DNA of 64,000 nucleotides from Prochilodus magdalenae. Lineage: Eukaryota > Chordata > Actinopteri > Characiformes > Prochilodontidae. The translations under genes and the position numbers were made by a program. How positions within the stretch are numbered: position 1 is the stretch's first letter; the number at the start of each line of letters is the position of its first letter. The stretch spans positions 103,501-167,500 of the forward strand of contig JAMWET010000548.1 of NCBI GenBank assembly GCA_024036415.1, in the 5' to 3' direction. Positions 52,901 to 55,105 of the stretch are shown here, one piece after another. The notes beneath the pieces are model-generated. The model saw only the letters and a list, made by a program, of their open reading frames with translations. It was not told the DNA's origin and searched no databases.

Positions 52901-55105
52901 TTTCTCTGTCCCTCTCTCTGTATCTCTCTGTCTCTCTCTGTCTTTCTCTGTCTCTCTCTCTGTCTTTCTCTGGTCTCTGTCTCTCTCTGTCTCATCTCTC
53001 CTGTCTCTCTCTGTCGTCTCTGCCTCTCTCTCTTTCCTCGACTCTGTTCTTCTCTCTCTGTCATATCTCTCTCTCTCTCTGTCTCTCTCTCTTGTCCCTC
53101 CTCTCTGTCTCTCTCTGTGTCTTCCTCTCTGTCTCTGGTATCTCTCTCTGTCTCTCTCTGTCCTTCTCTCTGTCCCTTTCTCTGGCTCATCTCTGTCTCT
53201 CTCACCTGTTCTCTCTCTCTGCTCTGTCTCTCTCTCTCTTGTCATCTCTCTGTTCTCTGTCTGTCTCTCTCTCTCTTCTGTTCTCTATCTCCTCTTGTCT
53301 CTCTCTCTCTCTCTCTCTCCCTCTCTCTGTCTCTCTCTCTGTCTCTCTCTCTGCTACAACTGGCTTTGTTTGCTGTTGAGTCTGAATATCATTGTGTCTA
53401 ATAAAGACTACTTGACTTTTAGCTTGGCAAGCATCAAAGTCACTTTGTCCCAGACAATATCGCAGCACGTTTTGTGCAGTTGCTGTTTTTTATGTAGGCT
53501 AGTATAGAAAGTCAAAACCAAAGACATTTAAAATCAGCCAAGAGAGACCAATTAGGTTCAACGTTCCTTACAGCCAGAAGGGAGGTCCCAAACGTCGGCA
53601 TGCCCCATGATTACTAGTTCTTTTTTGAGTTCTCTACTTTTTAGGGTCATCAAATACTAAGTAATTGTGTACTTTTAAGTACCACTGCAACAATATATAA
53701 ATAACTGGTTTGTATTGCTGAGACCGAACACATGATCATGCACGATCGTTTCTTCTAAATGGTAAAACAGGTATGAGCTTCGAAAAGCCAGACTAAACCA
53801 ATGTTTAATCCAGCATTTACCAGCACGAATGAGTCACTACCTGACTCCAGGAGCACGTACTGTACTAACCCAATCTTATATAATGATATTCCCAACCAGA
53901 TAAGGTGGTGTGAAAAGAGAGTTAATTGGATAAGGCTCAGGCATGCTAGCATGATAAGATTTACGTCTTAACTTGGGATTGCATTAGGTCCGGAGTCCTG
54001 CCAGATGAGTCCGGTTTTATCAAATGACAGCCTACGTAATCTCGGCTGATTGTAAATAGCCAGGTGAGATGTGTGTCCTGAACCTGGACTCTCATTCTGT
54101 GGGGAAACCAGTGAGCTAACAAACTAATTTCTCCTATGCTCTGAGACAACATCAAGAATATCATAACTCTTCTATTACAGTATACAGTATCCTCGTCTAA
54201 CGTAATGGAATCTACAAGGTCATAATGCGCTTAAAGGCACACAGGGGTGTGTGGGGTTTGACCTATTTGGGATCCTGATCCTAACACACCACAACCTAAA
54301 ACTATCTGGCTGGATAAGCTATTAGCCTTAATAACCCTAACTGGAGAAAACATAGCTCTGTGGATGAATGTGGAACCTGAATGGAGAAGACACGTCCATC
54401 AATCAAACACTACAGAGCTGCATGTAGTCTCTATAAATAAGAACCGGGCCATATTTCGCCATACTGTAATATTAACATACCCAATGCACACAATGCACCA
54501 ATGTTTGGCCAAAAGTATGTGGACACCTGACCATCACACACCTGTATGATGACCTTGTTGAGCATCCAATTCTCAAAAAATGGGCAACTATATGGAGTTA
54601 CCCTTCGCCTCTGGGAAGAGTGTTCCATAGCATTTAGGAAGATGTCTGTGGGAAGCATTTGTGAAGTCAGGTACTAATGTAGGACAAAAAGATTTTCCAG
54701 TTCATCCCAAAGGTGTTCAGTGGAGTCGAGGACAGGGCTCAAAGTAACCAAGCTTTGCAGCGTAACCCATGTCAGTCTATGTAGACTGCATGCCTGTGTG
54801 CTTGATTTCATGTACTTGTTTACACTAGGTGTGGCAGAAACACATGAACTCAATAATTAGGAGTGTCCACATACTTTTGACCATAGTGATTTAGGTATGC
54901 ACGACTGGAACTGACCGAAGTTTCATGGCGTAAATGACGTCAGCCTCCTGTTGTATTTAAACGTACATACCTTTGCATGTGAAACACTTGATGTGGAAGT
55001 GCTTGTTCTGCACTCGTAACACCTCGCCCTTGCATGGTTCCCCACACTTATAGCACTGGATCAGAGGCTTGTCCGTTTGGTGTTGAGCTTCCTGTGCATG
55101 GGCCA
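153..55105 (-). CDS. ablim1: ablim1, actin-binding LIM protein 1 (partial gene, 18 intact coding exons plus one damaged)
   Basis: Gene-level entry; the exons are listed separately. ABLIM1 is a cytoskeletal adaptor with four N-terminal LIM zinc-finger domains, a long Ser/Pro-rich middle region and a C-terminal villin-type headpiece that binds F-actin. The exons occur in one order on the minus strand, each is flanked by AG acceptor and GT (once GC) donor dinucleotides, and the phases join throughout except at the damaged LIM3 exon. ABLIM1 is preferred over ABLIM2/3 because of segments such as [31 protein letters not shown] and [15 protein letters not shown]. The 5-prime exon(s) (the first exon here starts in phase 1) and the end of the headpiece are outside the window. 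Teleosts often keep two ablim1 copies; which one this is cannot be decided here. Confidence 0.96.
234..1135. other. ablim1 intron, nothing recognised
   Basis: Intron between the GC-donor exon and the headpiece exon. I saw no repeat family or further exon in it. An AG just before 248 on the minus strand would extend the headpiece exon by five codons (VSLLK), but the match to human LEPK-IFPYE favours 233. Confidence 0.6.
1136..1210 (-). CDS. ablim1: ablim1 exon with a GC splice donor ([15 protein letters not shown] segment)
   Basis: 75 nt, phase 0 to 0. Encodes [16 protein letters not shown] followed by SMPNMLEPK, aligning with the human segment that reads TLPDGHMPAMRMDRGV and then SMPNMLEPK. 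The acceptor used here is ttcatag at 1211-1217; a second AG (ttgcag) would start the exon at 1201 and remove three residues. The donor is CCAAAA|GCAAGT, a GC rather than GT site, with otherwise consensus bases. It joins in frame to the headpiece exon at 233. Confidence 0.9.
1783..1790 (-). CDS. ablim1: ablim1 8-nt microexon
   Basis: Eight nucleotides, AGTTTCAG on the minus strand, between a strong polypyrimidine tract plus ttacag acceptor and a perfect GTAAGT donor. The exon at 2364-2424 ends in phase 1 with G and the exon at 1210 starts in phase 0, so an exon of length 2 modulo 3 is required between them. This one gives G|AG TTT CAG, residues E-F-Q, matching D-Y-Q in human ABLIM1 directly before TLPDGH. 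Position, phase, residues and splice signals agree. No other candidate was seen. Confidence 0.8.
2364..2424 (-). CDS. ablim1: ablim1 exon ([10 protein letters not shown] segment)
   Basis: 61 nt, phase 0 to 1. Encodes [20 protein letters not shown], aligning with human PVSTDFAQYNSYGDVSGGVR. Acceptor ttccacag, donor GCGAG|GTCAGT. Its final G is the first base of the codon completed by the microexon at 1783-1790. Confidence 0.95.
2693..3090. repeat. 21-bp minisatellite with 105-bp higher-order period
   Basis: Tandem units of 21 bp with plus-strand core cccagtacaaccaaaacacct. From about 2846 the pattern repeats every 105 bp (five units): the marker ccattataacc recurs at 2846, 2951 and 3056. The unit is a multiple of three without stops, so it creates long open frames on both strands. 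It lies in the 949-bp intron between ablim1 exons 3374-3435 and 2364-2424. Confidence 0.92.
3284..3313. repeat. (TAAGA)n microsatellite
   Basis: Five to six perfect copies of the pentamer taaga, ending 61 bp before the donor boundary of the exon at 3374-3435. Confidence 0.9.
3374..3435 (-). CDS. ablim1: ablim1 exon ([12 protein letters not shown] segment)
   Basis: 62 nt, phase 1 to 0. Encodes (D)[20 protein letters not shown], matching the conserved ABLIM segment [13 protein letters not shown]. Acceptor aaattgcag, donor CATCGG|GTAAGC. It lies only 159 bp downstream (in the gene's direction) of the preceding exon, an unusually short intron here. Confidence 0.95.
3595..3700 (-). CDS. ablim1: ablim1 exon ([11 protein letters not shown] segment)
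   Basis: 106 nt, phase 0 to 1. Encodes [17 protein letters not shown] followed by a charged Arg-rich stretch ending QRHASA. Human ABLIM1 has LNSGLGQLILKEEMEKE at this place; the segment is predicted helical. Acceptor tgttacag, donor GCGCAG|GTGCCT. Confidence 0.95.
4058..5226. repeat. 12-bp minisatellite, about 1.17 kb
   Basis: Degenerate tandem array of the 12-mer ctggactgcact and variants (ctggacttctct, ctggacttttat, ttcactgcactc). The right third (about 4860-5215) is organised as a 48-bp higher-order unit marked by gcacagtgg, seen for example at 4923 and 4971. It occupies most of the intron between ablim1 exons 5560-5645 and 3595-3700. The 12-bp period and absence of stop codons produce several overlapping long open frames; none is taken as a gene. 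Confidence 0.95.
5560..5645 (-). CDS. ablim1: ablim1 exon (acidic/basic coiled-coil segment)
   Basis: 86 nt, phase 1 to 0. Encodes [20 protein letters not shown] and then LQEEHLIK, matching human SSGREEDDEELLRRRQLQEE. The run of Glu, Lys and Arg is typical of a short coiled coil before the headpiece region. Acceptor aatgcttcag, donor ATCAAG|GTGACA. The 12-bp minisatellite at 4058-5226 fills most of the intron that follows. Confidence 0.95.
5646..6730. other. ablim1 intron, nothing recognised
   Basis: Unique-looking intronic sequence. No exon, tandem repeat or transposon end was identified. Confidence 0.5.
6731..7206. mobile_element. DNA transposon derivative with CAGCTCTGGAAA ends
   Basis: Inverted termini: left cagctctggaaattaataag, right (reverse complement) cagctctggaaaaaattaag. 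This terminus is common in teleost DNA transposons. The 476-bp body has no intact transposase; part of it (6820-7040) reads as a decayed fragment. TA precedes the left end. Confidence 0.75.
7479..8191 (-). mobile_element. Tc1-like element, decayed, TA target duplication
   Basis: Both ends read cactcac when oriented inward, followed by caaaagaatag on each side; TA flanks both ends. The minus strand contains the decayed C-terminal part of a Tc1-type transposase, including a stretch like [18 protein letters not shown]. Same family as 34946-35696 and fragments at 21530-22015, 46990-47230 and 56340-56612. Confidence 0.8.
8471..8617 (-). CDS. ablim1: ablim1 exon ([15 protein letters not shown] segment)
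   Basis: 147 nt, phase 1 to 1. Encodes (D)[20 protein letters not shown], then [20 protein letters not shown] and CPPASAAL. It aligns with human AAQSKSSEDIIKFSKFPAAQ and the following PKIETDHWPGPPS, an ABLIM1-specific stretch. Acceptor accaatccag, donor GCTCTAG|GTACTG. Confidence 0.95.
8985..9421 (-). repeat. Unclassified interspersed repeat (about 0.43 kb family), copy 1
   Basis: Shares long stretches with 30240-30590 and 32585-32905 on the opposite strand, for example tggccaaagaccatagtgtg-type and aaaatcccagtctacaggga-type segments, and more weakly with 27560-27720. The consensus runs from a tgtgagtgacgggatccat-like end to a ctggtgagcttgcat-like end. No coding capacity or terminal repeat was recognised. 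Confidence 0.7.
10670..11760. mobile_element. hAT-like non-autonomous transposon with 8-bp target duplication
   Basis: The 8-bp sequence ccgaacac stands immediately left (10662-10669) and right (11761-11768). The insert begins tagggctgccc and ends caggccta (inverted: taggcctg), as in hAT elements. Removing the insert rejoins the surrounding Tc1-like left end. No intact transposase; the 101-codon frame at 10976-11281 is not recognised. Confidence 0.85.
12259..12465 (+). pseudogene. Tc1-type transposase C-terminal remnant
   Basis: Sixty-eight codons containing [20 protein letters not shown] and a tail ending GGHIRY, corresponding to the Tc1 C-terminal region (NPIE motif and final GG..Y). The catalytic Glu of IE is present, but the two Asp residues are absent from the remnant. 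It belongs to the split element 10603-13463. Confidence 0.75.
12517..13327 (+). mobile_element. Internally deleted Tc1-like element, youngest layer
   Basis: 811 bp between TA duplications (12515-12516 and 13328-13329). Left end cagtgaggataataagtatt, right end reversed caggaaaataagtatttgaa, each continuing into long terminal repeats containing ttctcccacttagaaatca. It keeps the transposase N-terminus but lacks the catalytic region. It interrupts the right terminal repeat of the older Tc1-like element. Confidence 0.88.
12870..13202 (+). pseudogene. Tc1 transposase N-terminal DNA-binding fragment
   Basis: 110 codons starting [20 protein letters not shown], with [15 protein letters not shown] and GAIIRKWKK typical of the Tc1 paired-like helix-turn-helix region. 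The frame stops at the start of the right terminal repeat, so the DDE catalytic domain is missing. Not expected to be active alone; a truncated protein could at most bind DNA. Confidence 0.85.
13537..15295. other. ablim1 intron, mostly unrecognised apart from one MITE
   Basis: Contains the MITE at 14319-14561. The short motif gactgtagccccc occurs twice at 13945-13983. The rest shows no structure I recognise. A weak echo of the MITE-adjacent ggtgacc-caccatcaccaccactgta segment occurs at 14585 and 15125. Confidence 0.5.
14319..14561. mobile_element. MITE, family with ATATCATCGCTGTCC ends, copy 1
   Basis: Starts with atatcatcactgtccaaag and ends with tctttggacagcgacgatat, so the ends are inverted copies of each other. 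The body shares gagaggccaaaaacct, gttttgggccatttctg and gtgtaaacagcagct with copies at 42423, 50012 and 55883. About 240 bp, non-coding, more diverged than the others. Confidence 0.8.
15296..15343 (-). CDS. ablim1: ablim1 exon ([12 protein letters not shown] motif)
   Basis: 48 nt, phase 1 to 1. Encodes (D)[15 protein letters not shown]. The [10 protein letters not shown] core is shared by ABLIM1, 2 and 3. Acceptor ctctttcag, donor CAGCACG|GTAGGG. The donor choice is fixed by the next exon, which starts with AC to complete an Asp codon. Confidence 0.94.
15344..16912. other. ablim1 intron, nothing recognised
   Basis: Intronic sequence without a recognised repeat or exon; a short stretch near 16225 weakly echoes the MITE end (ctctccatttttgtc). 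Confidence 0.45.
16913..17096 (+). mobile_element. tRNA-derived SINE with L2-type tail, copy 1
   Basis: Begins ggttggtgtggcgcaac (A-box region) with a B-box-like ggtttgatttg, then actatgctgtgctacacca and the tail gtaagtcgctctggataaa. The tail matches the 3-prime end of teleost L2-type LINEs, which would supply reverse transcription. Diverged copy. Confidence 0.85.
17869..18096. repeat. (GA)n microsatellite with AGAGAGAA variants
   Basis: About 228 bp of almost pure purine GA repeats. On the ablim1 sense strand it is a long pyrimidine tract (CT)n. Confidence 0.95.
18513..18642 (-). CDS. ablim1: ablim1 exon ([20 protein letters not shown] segment)
   Basis: 130 nt, phase 0 to 1. Encodes [20 protein letters not shown] followed by [20 protein letters not shown] and HRP. 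The human counterpart reads [20 protein letters not shown] and then [14 protein letters not shown]. Ser/Tyr/Pro-rich linker, likely phosphorylated (inference from composition). Acceptor atttttccag, donor AGACCAG|GTGAGG. Upstream, human isoforms also carry SPRTLSPTPSAE; no matching exon was found between 18643 and 23820, but phase 0 on both sides allows direct joining. Confidence 0.95.
18643..20816. other. ablim1 intron, nothing recognised
   Basis: No exon or repeat family identified. I specifically looked for the SPRTLSPTPSAE exon known in human isoforms and did not see it. Confidence 0.45.
20817..21435. mobile_element. Long AT-rich palindrome (foldback element)
   Basis: Two arms of roughly 280-300 bp in inverted orientation, with a short centre near 21119-21156. 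The left arm begins tgaaacgataatatatggc, the right arm reversed tgaaacaataatatatggc; inner markers aaggaattgccgctttt (left) and aaaagcggcaattcctt (right) pair. The left arm has an extra 26 bp near 21055-21080. Both arms encode the same peptide in opposite directions ([15 protein letters not shown]...), a by-product of the symmetry. Confidence 0.9.
21530..22015 (+). pseudogene. Decayed Tc1-type transposase fragment
   Basis: In plus frames it encodes [20 protein letters not shown], matching the region around a catalytic Asp of Tc1 transposases, and downstream [16 protein letters not shown] in another frame. Hence frame-shifted. The same family as the elements at 7479 and 34946. Confidence 0.8.
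22016..23249. other. ablim1 intron, nothing recognised
   Basis: No exon or repeat family identified in this stretch. Confidence 0.45.
23250..23462 (+). mobile_element. tRNA-derived SINE with L2-type tail, copy 2
   Basis: Starts tggttggtgtggcgcaaca, B-box-like gagttcaattcctgg, shared middle actatgctgtgctacacca, tail gtaagtcgctctggataag then gcatcagctaaatgcc. It ends 359 bp from the exon at 23821. Confidence 0.9.
23821..23976 (-). CDS. ablim1: ablim1 exon ([20 protein letters not shown] segment)
   Basis: 156 nt, phase 0 to 0. Encodes [40 protein letters not shown] and [12 protein letters not shown]. One of the best conserved linker regions of the family; the human form is nearly the same up to YEP. 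Acceptor tccctctag, donor GGAGAG|GTAAAC. Confidence 0.97.
24461..26115. repeat. 1.65-kb minisatellite: 29-bp array passing into 28-bp array
   Basis: Left part (to about 25537) repeats a 29-bp unit, gctaaactgctgtaggttga plus acggttgag, about 37 times. The right part repeats a 28-bp relative, gctaaactgctgaagttaaa plus cggttgag, about 20 times. Variants (ggatgag, ggttaag, tcggttg) recur in blocks, showing amplification of multi-unit segments. It makes up most of the intron between ablim1 exons 26498-26575 and 23821-23976. Confidence 0.97.
26498..26575 (-). CDS. ablim1: ablim1 exon (PTRSSSES...PGSPGHTIY segment)
   Basis: 78 nt, phase 0 to 0. Encodes [20 protein letters not shown] and PGHTIY; human ABLIM1 has [20 protein letters not shown] and PGHTIY. 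Acceptor cactccacag, donor ATATAT|GTAAGT. The intron to the next exon contains the 1.65-kb 29/28-bp minisatellite. Confidence 0.96.
26576..27820. other. ablim1 intron with faint repeat pieces
   Basis: At 27100 a gccactttattagaaacac terminus-like piece is followed by unrecognised sequence. 27560-27720 is a diverged copy of the 0.43-kb family seen at 8985, 30240 and 32585 (shared aagtttctggatg, ggccacat, ggatgccttcc). The rest is unrecognised. Confidence 0.5.
27823..28249 (+). mobile_element. Tc1-like deletion derivative (GGTCACTTTATTAGG ends)
   Basis: 427 bp between TA duplications (27821-27822, 28250-28251). Left end cacccactggtcactttatt, right end ctaataaagtgaccagtg. A short internal piece matches a Tc1-type transposase gene (gtggtgtaatggtgtgg), but most of the gene is deleted. 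Confidence 0.85.
28250..29311. other. ablim1 intron, mostly unrecognised
   Basis: Only a fragment of the MITE end (tttttacattggacagcgatgatat region, 29104-29131) was recognised. Confidence 0.45.
29312..29469. repeat. AT-rich simple repeat (A)n, (TA)n, (TTA)n
   Basis: Poly-A followed by ta and tta/att repeats, 210 bp from the exon at 29679. Confidence 0.9.
29679..29737 (-). CDS. ablim1: ablim1 exon: end of LIM4
   Basis: 59 nt, phase 1 to 0. Encodes (G)[19 protein letters not shown], matching human GSTVWHPDCKQSTKTEEK. WHPGC holds the last zinc-ligand region of LIM4; the Asp of WHPDC is Gly here, while the Cys is kept. Acceptor tttgttcag, donor CACAGG|GTAAGG. Confidence 0.94.
30240..30590 (+). 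repeat. Unclassified 0.43-kb repeat family, copy 2
   Basis: Shares gactgcatttgggcgt, ccatagtgtga, gaagtagctgaatctgcagg and aaaatcccagtctacagg with copies at 8985 (inverted) and 32585 (direct). Confidence 0.75.
30591..31854. other. ablim1 intron, nothing recognised
   Basis: No exon or repeat family identified. Confidence 0.45.
31855..31942 (-). CDS. ablim1: ablim1 exon: LIM4 middle
   Basis: 88 nt, phase 0 to 1. Encodes [20 protein letters not shown] and then [19 protein letters not shown] supplies zinc ligands of both fingers of LIM4; the sequence is identical to human ABLIM1 as known to me. Acceptor atatctgcag, donor CTGCAAG|GTGAGA. A (CA)n microsatellite begins within the upstream intron only 9 bp from the acceptor. 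Confidence 0.97.
31951..32011. repeat. (CA)n microsatellite next to the LIM4 exon
   Basis: About 22-25 CA repeats on the plus strand starting 9 bp from the LIM4 exon acceptor. On the sense strand it is (TG)n directly upstream of the acceptor. Confidence 0.95.
32585..32905 (+). repeat. Unclassified 0.43-kb repeat family, copy 3
   Basis: Contains tgactgcatttgggcgtggc, agaccatagtgtgaagg, gaatctgcaggtgtatgg and aaaatcccagtctacaggga. Most complete of the copies at its left end (tgtgagtgacgggatccata). Confidence 0.75.
32908..33095 (+). mobile_element. DNA transposon fragment (CAGTGGTGTGAAAAAGTG end)
   Basis: Left terminus cagtggtgtgaaaaagtgtt followed by a body with gtttcagatcatcaaac and attagtcaaagacaacaca, a common teleost DNA transposon end. 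The right end is missing; sequence changes into a LINE fragment near 33100. Confidence 0.8.
33110..33425 (+). pseudogene. LINE (L2-like) reverse transcriptase C-terminal fragment
   Basis: Frame-shifted translation gives pieces such as [28 protein letters not shown] and [13 protein letters not shown] / [14 protein letters not shown], which match the C-terminal region of fish L2/CR1-type LINE polymerases ([19 protein letters not shown]). Broken by frameshifts. Confidence 0.7.
33426..33618 (+). repeat. Common teleost interspersed repeat fragment
   Basis: ggacaggcctccagtccatc, gactgtgggagaaaaccc and ctacccactgcaccactgtg match a very abundant fish repeat tail (LINE/SINE associated). It directly follows the LINE fragment, so both may be one degraded LINE. 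Confidence 0.7.
33619..34838. other. ablim1 intron, nothing recognised
   Basis: No exon or repeat identified. Overlapping short open frames at 33864-34240 do not resemble a known protein. Confidence 0.45.
34839..34868. repeat. (CATT)n microsatellite
   Basis: About seven perfect catt tetramers. Confidence 0.9.
34946..35696 (-). mobile_element. Tc1-like element, decayed
   Basis: Ends cactcatgctcaaaagaata (left) and, reversed, cactcatcgtcaaacaaac (right), with gggtgcagct/agctgggccc sub-terminal pairing. The minus strand encodes [20 protein letters not shown] (region of a catalytic Asp) and in another frame LQELCENI, so the transposase is frame-shifted. Same family as 7479-8191. Confidence 0.85.
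35697..36707. other. ablim1 intron, nothing recognised
   Basis: No exon or repeat family identified. Confidence 0.45.
36708..36801 (-). CDS. ablim1: ablim1 exon: end of LIM3 and start of LIM4
   Basis: 94 nt, phase 2 to 0. Encodes [20 protein letters not shown] and [16 protein letters not shown] closes the second finger of LIM3, and CEAC opens LIM4. The first base A completes a Lys codon (AA|A) expected from a preceding exon ending in ISK. Acceptor tccttgtacag, donor CTGGAG|GTACTG. Confidence 0.97.
37054..37098. repeat. (TAC)n(TAA)n microsatellite
   Basis: About eight tac units followed by about seven taa units, 253 bp from the LIM3/4 exon. Confidence 0.92.
37241..37840. repeat. 600-bp GT-rich tract
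   Basis: Interrupted (GT)n with gcatat, atgtgt and tgcgc variants. It produces long Cys/Val/Met open frames on plus and His/Thr frames on minus, which are not genes. It lies immediately beside the damaged LIM3 exon. Confidence 0.95.
37855..37943 (-). pseudogene. ablim1: Damaged ablim1 exon for LIM3 first zinc finger, interrupted by (CA)n
   Basis: ABLIM1 needs an exon here encoding CAGCGRDIKNGQALL, DKQWHLGCFKCK and CGKVLTGEYISK. The only match between 36802 and 38658 is this one. Acceptor gtttcag is followed by CCTGTGCAGG, giving A|CC TGT GCA GG, which fits the phase-1 end of the previous exon. Then come a shifted TTGTGG, CATTAAG, a (GT)n run on the minus strand where the middle should be, and TTCAAATGCCTGTGCAAAG with GTACTGACTGGA, read as [10 protein letters not shown] then stop. 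About 40 nt are missing against the expected 127 or so, and no clear donor follows. Bounds are approximate. Either real decay or misassembly at a microsatellite. Confidence 0.75.
37895..38000. repeat. (CA)n tracts within and beside the damaged LIM3 exon
   Basis: Two CA runs, about 37894-37912 and 37950-37999. The first lies where the middle of the LIM3 exon should be; the second lies in the intron just upstream of its acceptor. Confidence 0.92.
38001..38658. other. ablim1 intron, nothing recognised
   Basis: Checked for an intact LIM3 first-finger exon and none was seen. Confidence 0.55.
38659..38771 (-). CDS. ablim1: ablim1 exon: end of LIM2
   Basis: 113 nt, phase 2 to 1. Encodes (K)[20 protein letters not shown] followed by [23 protein letters not shown] closes the second finger of LIM2. 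Acceptor atgactcacag, donor AGCA|GTGAGT. The final A starts the codon that the damaged LIM3 exon should complete. Confidence 0.97.
39016..39548 (-). mobile_element. Tc1-like deletion derivative (GGTTGGACAATGAAACTG family), copy 1
   Basis: 533 bp with TA on both sides (39014-39015, 39549-39550). Left end cagggtttggacaatgaaac, right end gtttcattgtccaacccctg. Internal pieces match the transposase gene of this teleost family in minus orientation, but most is deleted. It is inserted at the edge of another Tc1-like element (39549 onward). Confidence 0.9.
39549..40035 (-). mobile_element. Different Tc1-like element, 5-prime part with transposase N-terminus
   Basis: The minus-strand frame 39553-39777 begins [20 protein letters not shown] and continues [29 protein letters not shown], the paired-like helix-turn-helix of a Tc1 transposase. 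It runs into the inserted element after RYLRLCA. To the right, gtgaaattgattgtcaaatc and acagaagtttgat resemble its terminal repeat. The catalytic part is missing. Confidence 0.8.
40090..40380 (+). pseudogene. LINE C-terminal fragment
   Basis: Encodes [20 protein letters not shown] followed by [17 protein letters not shown], resembling the C-terminus of fish non-LTR retrotransposon polymerases (ILD.P.HPL, STFS.RL). The usual next segment is missing, so truncated. The TATC array downstream may derive from its tail. Confidence 0.65.
40539..40829. repeat. (TATC)n array with TAATTGA interruptions
   Basis: Nearly 290 bp of tatc tetramers interrupted by taattgatc(aa)t at about 40616, 40688, 40714 and 40740, suggesting duplication of an interrupted block. 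Confidence 0.95.
40830..42067. other. ablim1 intron, nothing recognised
   Basis: No exon or repeat identified. Overlapping open frames of 137-139 codons at 41091-41510 do not resemble a known protein. Confidence 0.45.
42068..42251 (-). CDS. ablim1: ablim1 exon: end of LIM1 and first part of LIM2
   Basis: 184 nt, phase 1 to 2. Encodes (V)[40 protein letters not shown] and [23 protein letters not shown] and CTLD belong to LIM1; CNSC, HPAC, FVC and TIC are LIM2 zinc ligands. Nearly identical to human ABLIM1. Acceptor ccgctgtag, donor TGCAA|GTAAGG. Confidence 0.98.
42423..42677. mobile_element. MITE, family with ATATCATCGCTGTCC ends, copy 2
   Basis: catatcgtcagtgtccaaag at the left and ctttggacagcgattatatg at the right; body with acaggagaggccaaaaacc, gaatggaagtcaatggagcc and gtgtaaacagcagctcatg. 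Confidence 0.88.
43159..43681 (-). mobile_element. Tc1-like deletion derivative (GGTTGGACAATGAAACTG family), copy 2
   Basis: 523 bp, TA on both sides, ends caggggttggacaatgaaac and gtttcattgtccaacccctg. It keeps a different internal piece from copy 1: the minus strand reads [20 protein letters not shown], the transposase N-terminal region. Confidence 0.92.
43684..44019. other. Possible LINE-derived segment between two Tc1 derivatives
   Basis: The stretch cgcacaggctaccaggttcc and the following tgacattttactatttatt resemble 3-prime regions of fish LINEs, but no reading frame could be assigned. Confidence 0.35.
44022..44588 (+). mobile_element. Tc1-like deletion derivative (GGTTGGACAATGAAACTG family), copy 3, inverted
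   Basis: 567 bp, TA on both sides, same ends as copies 1 and 2 but the asymmetrical body lies in the opposite direction (the caaccaggctggtccaattt-type segment is at the left end here). Another internal deletion pattern. Confidence 0.9.
44591..44672. mobile_element. MITE fragment (ATATCATCGCTGTCC family)
   Basis: tatatcatcgctgtgcaaaa, then ggtatctccaaaatggc and gagaggccaaaaacctc; truncated after about 80 bp. It abuts the preceding Tc1 derivative. Confidence 0.8.
44673..45488. other. ablim1 intron, nothing recognised
   Basis: No exon or repeat family identified. Confidence 0.45.
45489..46030. repeat. (AAAT)n-rich array with 100-135-bp higher-order repeats
   Basis: Runs of aaat and aaac tetramers in which the block aataatgaggcaaa recurs at about 45622, 45725, 45861 and 45986, each followed by (g)actaaataaat and ggcttaaataaaat segments. 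Confidence 0.92.
46799..46946 (+). repeat. 150-bp direct repeat, left copy
   Basis: From gccgtgcctgttctggaatt to gtaacaaactgtagtcca; almost identical to 48126-48274, with only two mismatches seen (aaaccagcc/gaaccagcc and aaaagagc/aaaggagc). Confidence 0.92.
46990..47230 (+). mobile_element. Tc1-like element fragment
   Basis: tggtgtcactccacctctac, gtgtgagaatatttaagctg and ctgagagacactacttctg match the C-terminal part and tail of the family at 7479 and 34946. Confidence 0.75.
47231..48125. other. ablim1 intron between the two 150-bp repeats, mostly unrecognised
   Basis: Apart from the Tc1 fragment before it, no family was recognised. 47600-47690 has a trace of transposase-like sequence (tggcctggtcagagtccag and ggaaaatatttggcctc), close to the Tc1 C-terminal coding pattern. 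Confidence 0.4.
48126..48274 (+). repeat. 150-bp direct repeat, right copy
   Basis: Near-identical partner of 46799-46946, at a spacing of about 1.33 kb. Confidence 0.92.
48275..49040. mobile_element. Non-autonomous element ending in an inverted repeat around a TA-rich core
   Basis: 48300-48700 contains ggtcaggaccaccacagagc, cagcactgcagtgacactg and gctggatcagacacagcag, typical of an abundant fish MITE-like family. 48735-48790 (ctacagtcttaattgtagga, caacaaagtgcatccatatg) is repeated inverted at 48975-49040, with (TA)n and (CA)n between them. Confidence 0.75.
48795..48955. repeat. (TA)n/(CA)n tract
   Basis: AT-rich core of the inverted repeat just described. Confidence 0.85.
49231..49291 (-). 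mobile_element. L2-type tail of a SINE or LINE, fragment
   Basis: tttacatttacatttaaggt, then gacgctcttatccagagcga and cttacaa: the reverse complement of the tail found in the SINE copies. The tRNA-like head is missing. Confidence 0.8.
49292..49912. other. ablim1 intron, nothing recognised
   Basis: No exon or repeat family identified. Confidence 0.45.
49913..49965. repeat. (TA)n microsatellite
   Basis: More than twenty perfect ta units. Confidence 0.95.
50012..50240. mobile_element. MITE, family with ATATCATCGCTGTCC ends, copy 3
   Basis: Left end shortened (gcgtatctccaaaaatggg); body with tagaatggaagtcaatgg, cagttttgggccacttctg and aaatcaacaaaaatggagat; right end ttggacagcgacgatata. Confidence 0.85.
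50241..51761. other. ablim1 intron, nothing recognised
   Basis: No exon or repeat family identified. Confidence 0.45.
51762..53460 (+). mobile_element. LTR-like element inflated by a TCTCTG repeat
   Basis: The left part (to about 52220) is related to the solo LTR at 59329: shared ttgcgaagtactgcca, gcataccgagcgtttctctt and cctgacctgtttctc-type segments in the same order. The right part (53356-53460) has aataaagacta (polyadenylation-like) and ends near gtcccagaca. About 1.1 kb of TCTCTG repeat separates them. No clear target duplication was seen, so the bounds are approximate. Confidence 0.65.
52218..53355. repeat. 1.1-kb (TCTCTG)n-type pyrimidine array
   Basis: Variants tctctctctgtc, tccctctctctg and tctttctctg alternate. 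On the ablim1 sense strand it is purine-rich. It opens long frames of Ser/Leu/Val on plus and Arg/Glu/Asp on minus. Confidence 0.97.
53461..54504. other. ablim1 intron, nothing recognised
   Basis: No exon or repeat family identified. Confidence 0.45.
54505..54888. mobile_element. Tc1-like deletion derivative (CCAAAAGTATGTGGACACC ends)
   Basis: Left end ggccaaaagtatgtggacac, right end gtgtccacatacttttgacc. Internal pieces gatgtctgtgggaagcat and ccagttcatcccaaaggtgt match a well-known fish Tc1-like family. The element ends about 80 bp from the splice donor of the LIM1 exon. Confidence 0.88.
54971..55105 (-). CDS. ablim1: ablim1 exon: first part of LIM1
   Basis: 135 nt, phase 1 to 1. Encodes [40 protein letters not shown] and FTCK. 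CYKC, HIKC and FTC are the zinc ligands of the first LIM1 finger. The leader [10 protein letters not shown] resembles the VAHPQDPHHP leader of long human ABLIM1 isoforms. Acceptor gttttctaacag, donor GCAAAG|GTATGT. It begins in phase 1, so at least one more upstream coding exon is required; none was found to position 64000. A Tc1-like derivative ends about 80 bp beyond its donor. Confidence 0.97.

Noticed and set aside
52426..53401. Open frames of 317 codons (plus) and 259 and 222 codons (minus)
   Set aside because: Products of the TCTCTG array; Ser/Leu or Arg/Glu low complexity only.
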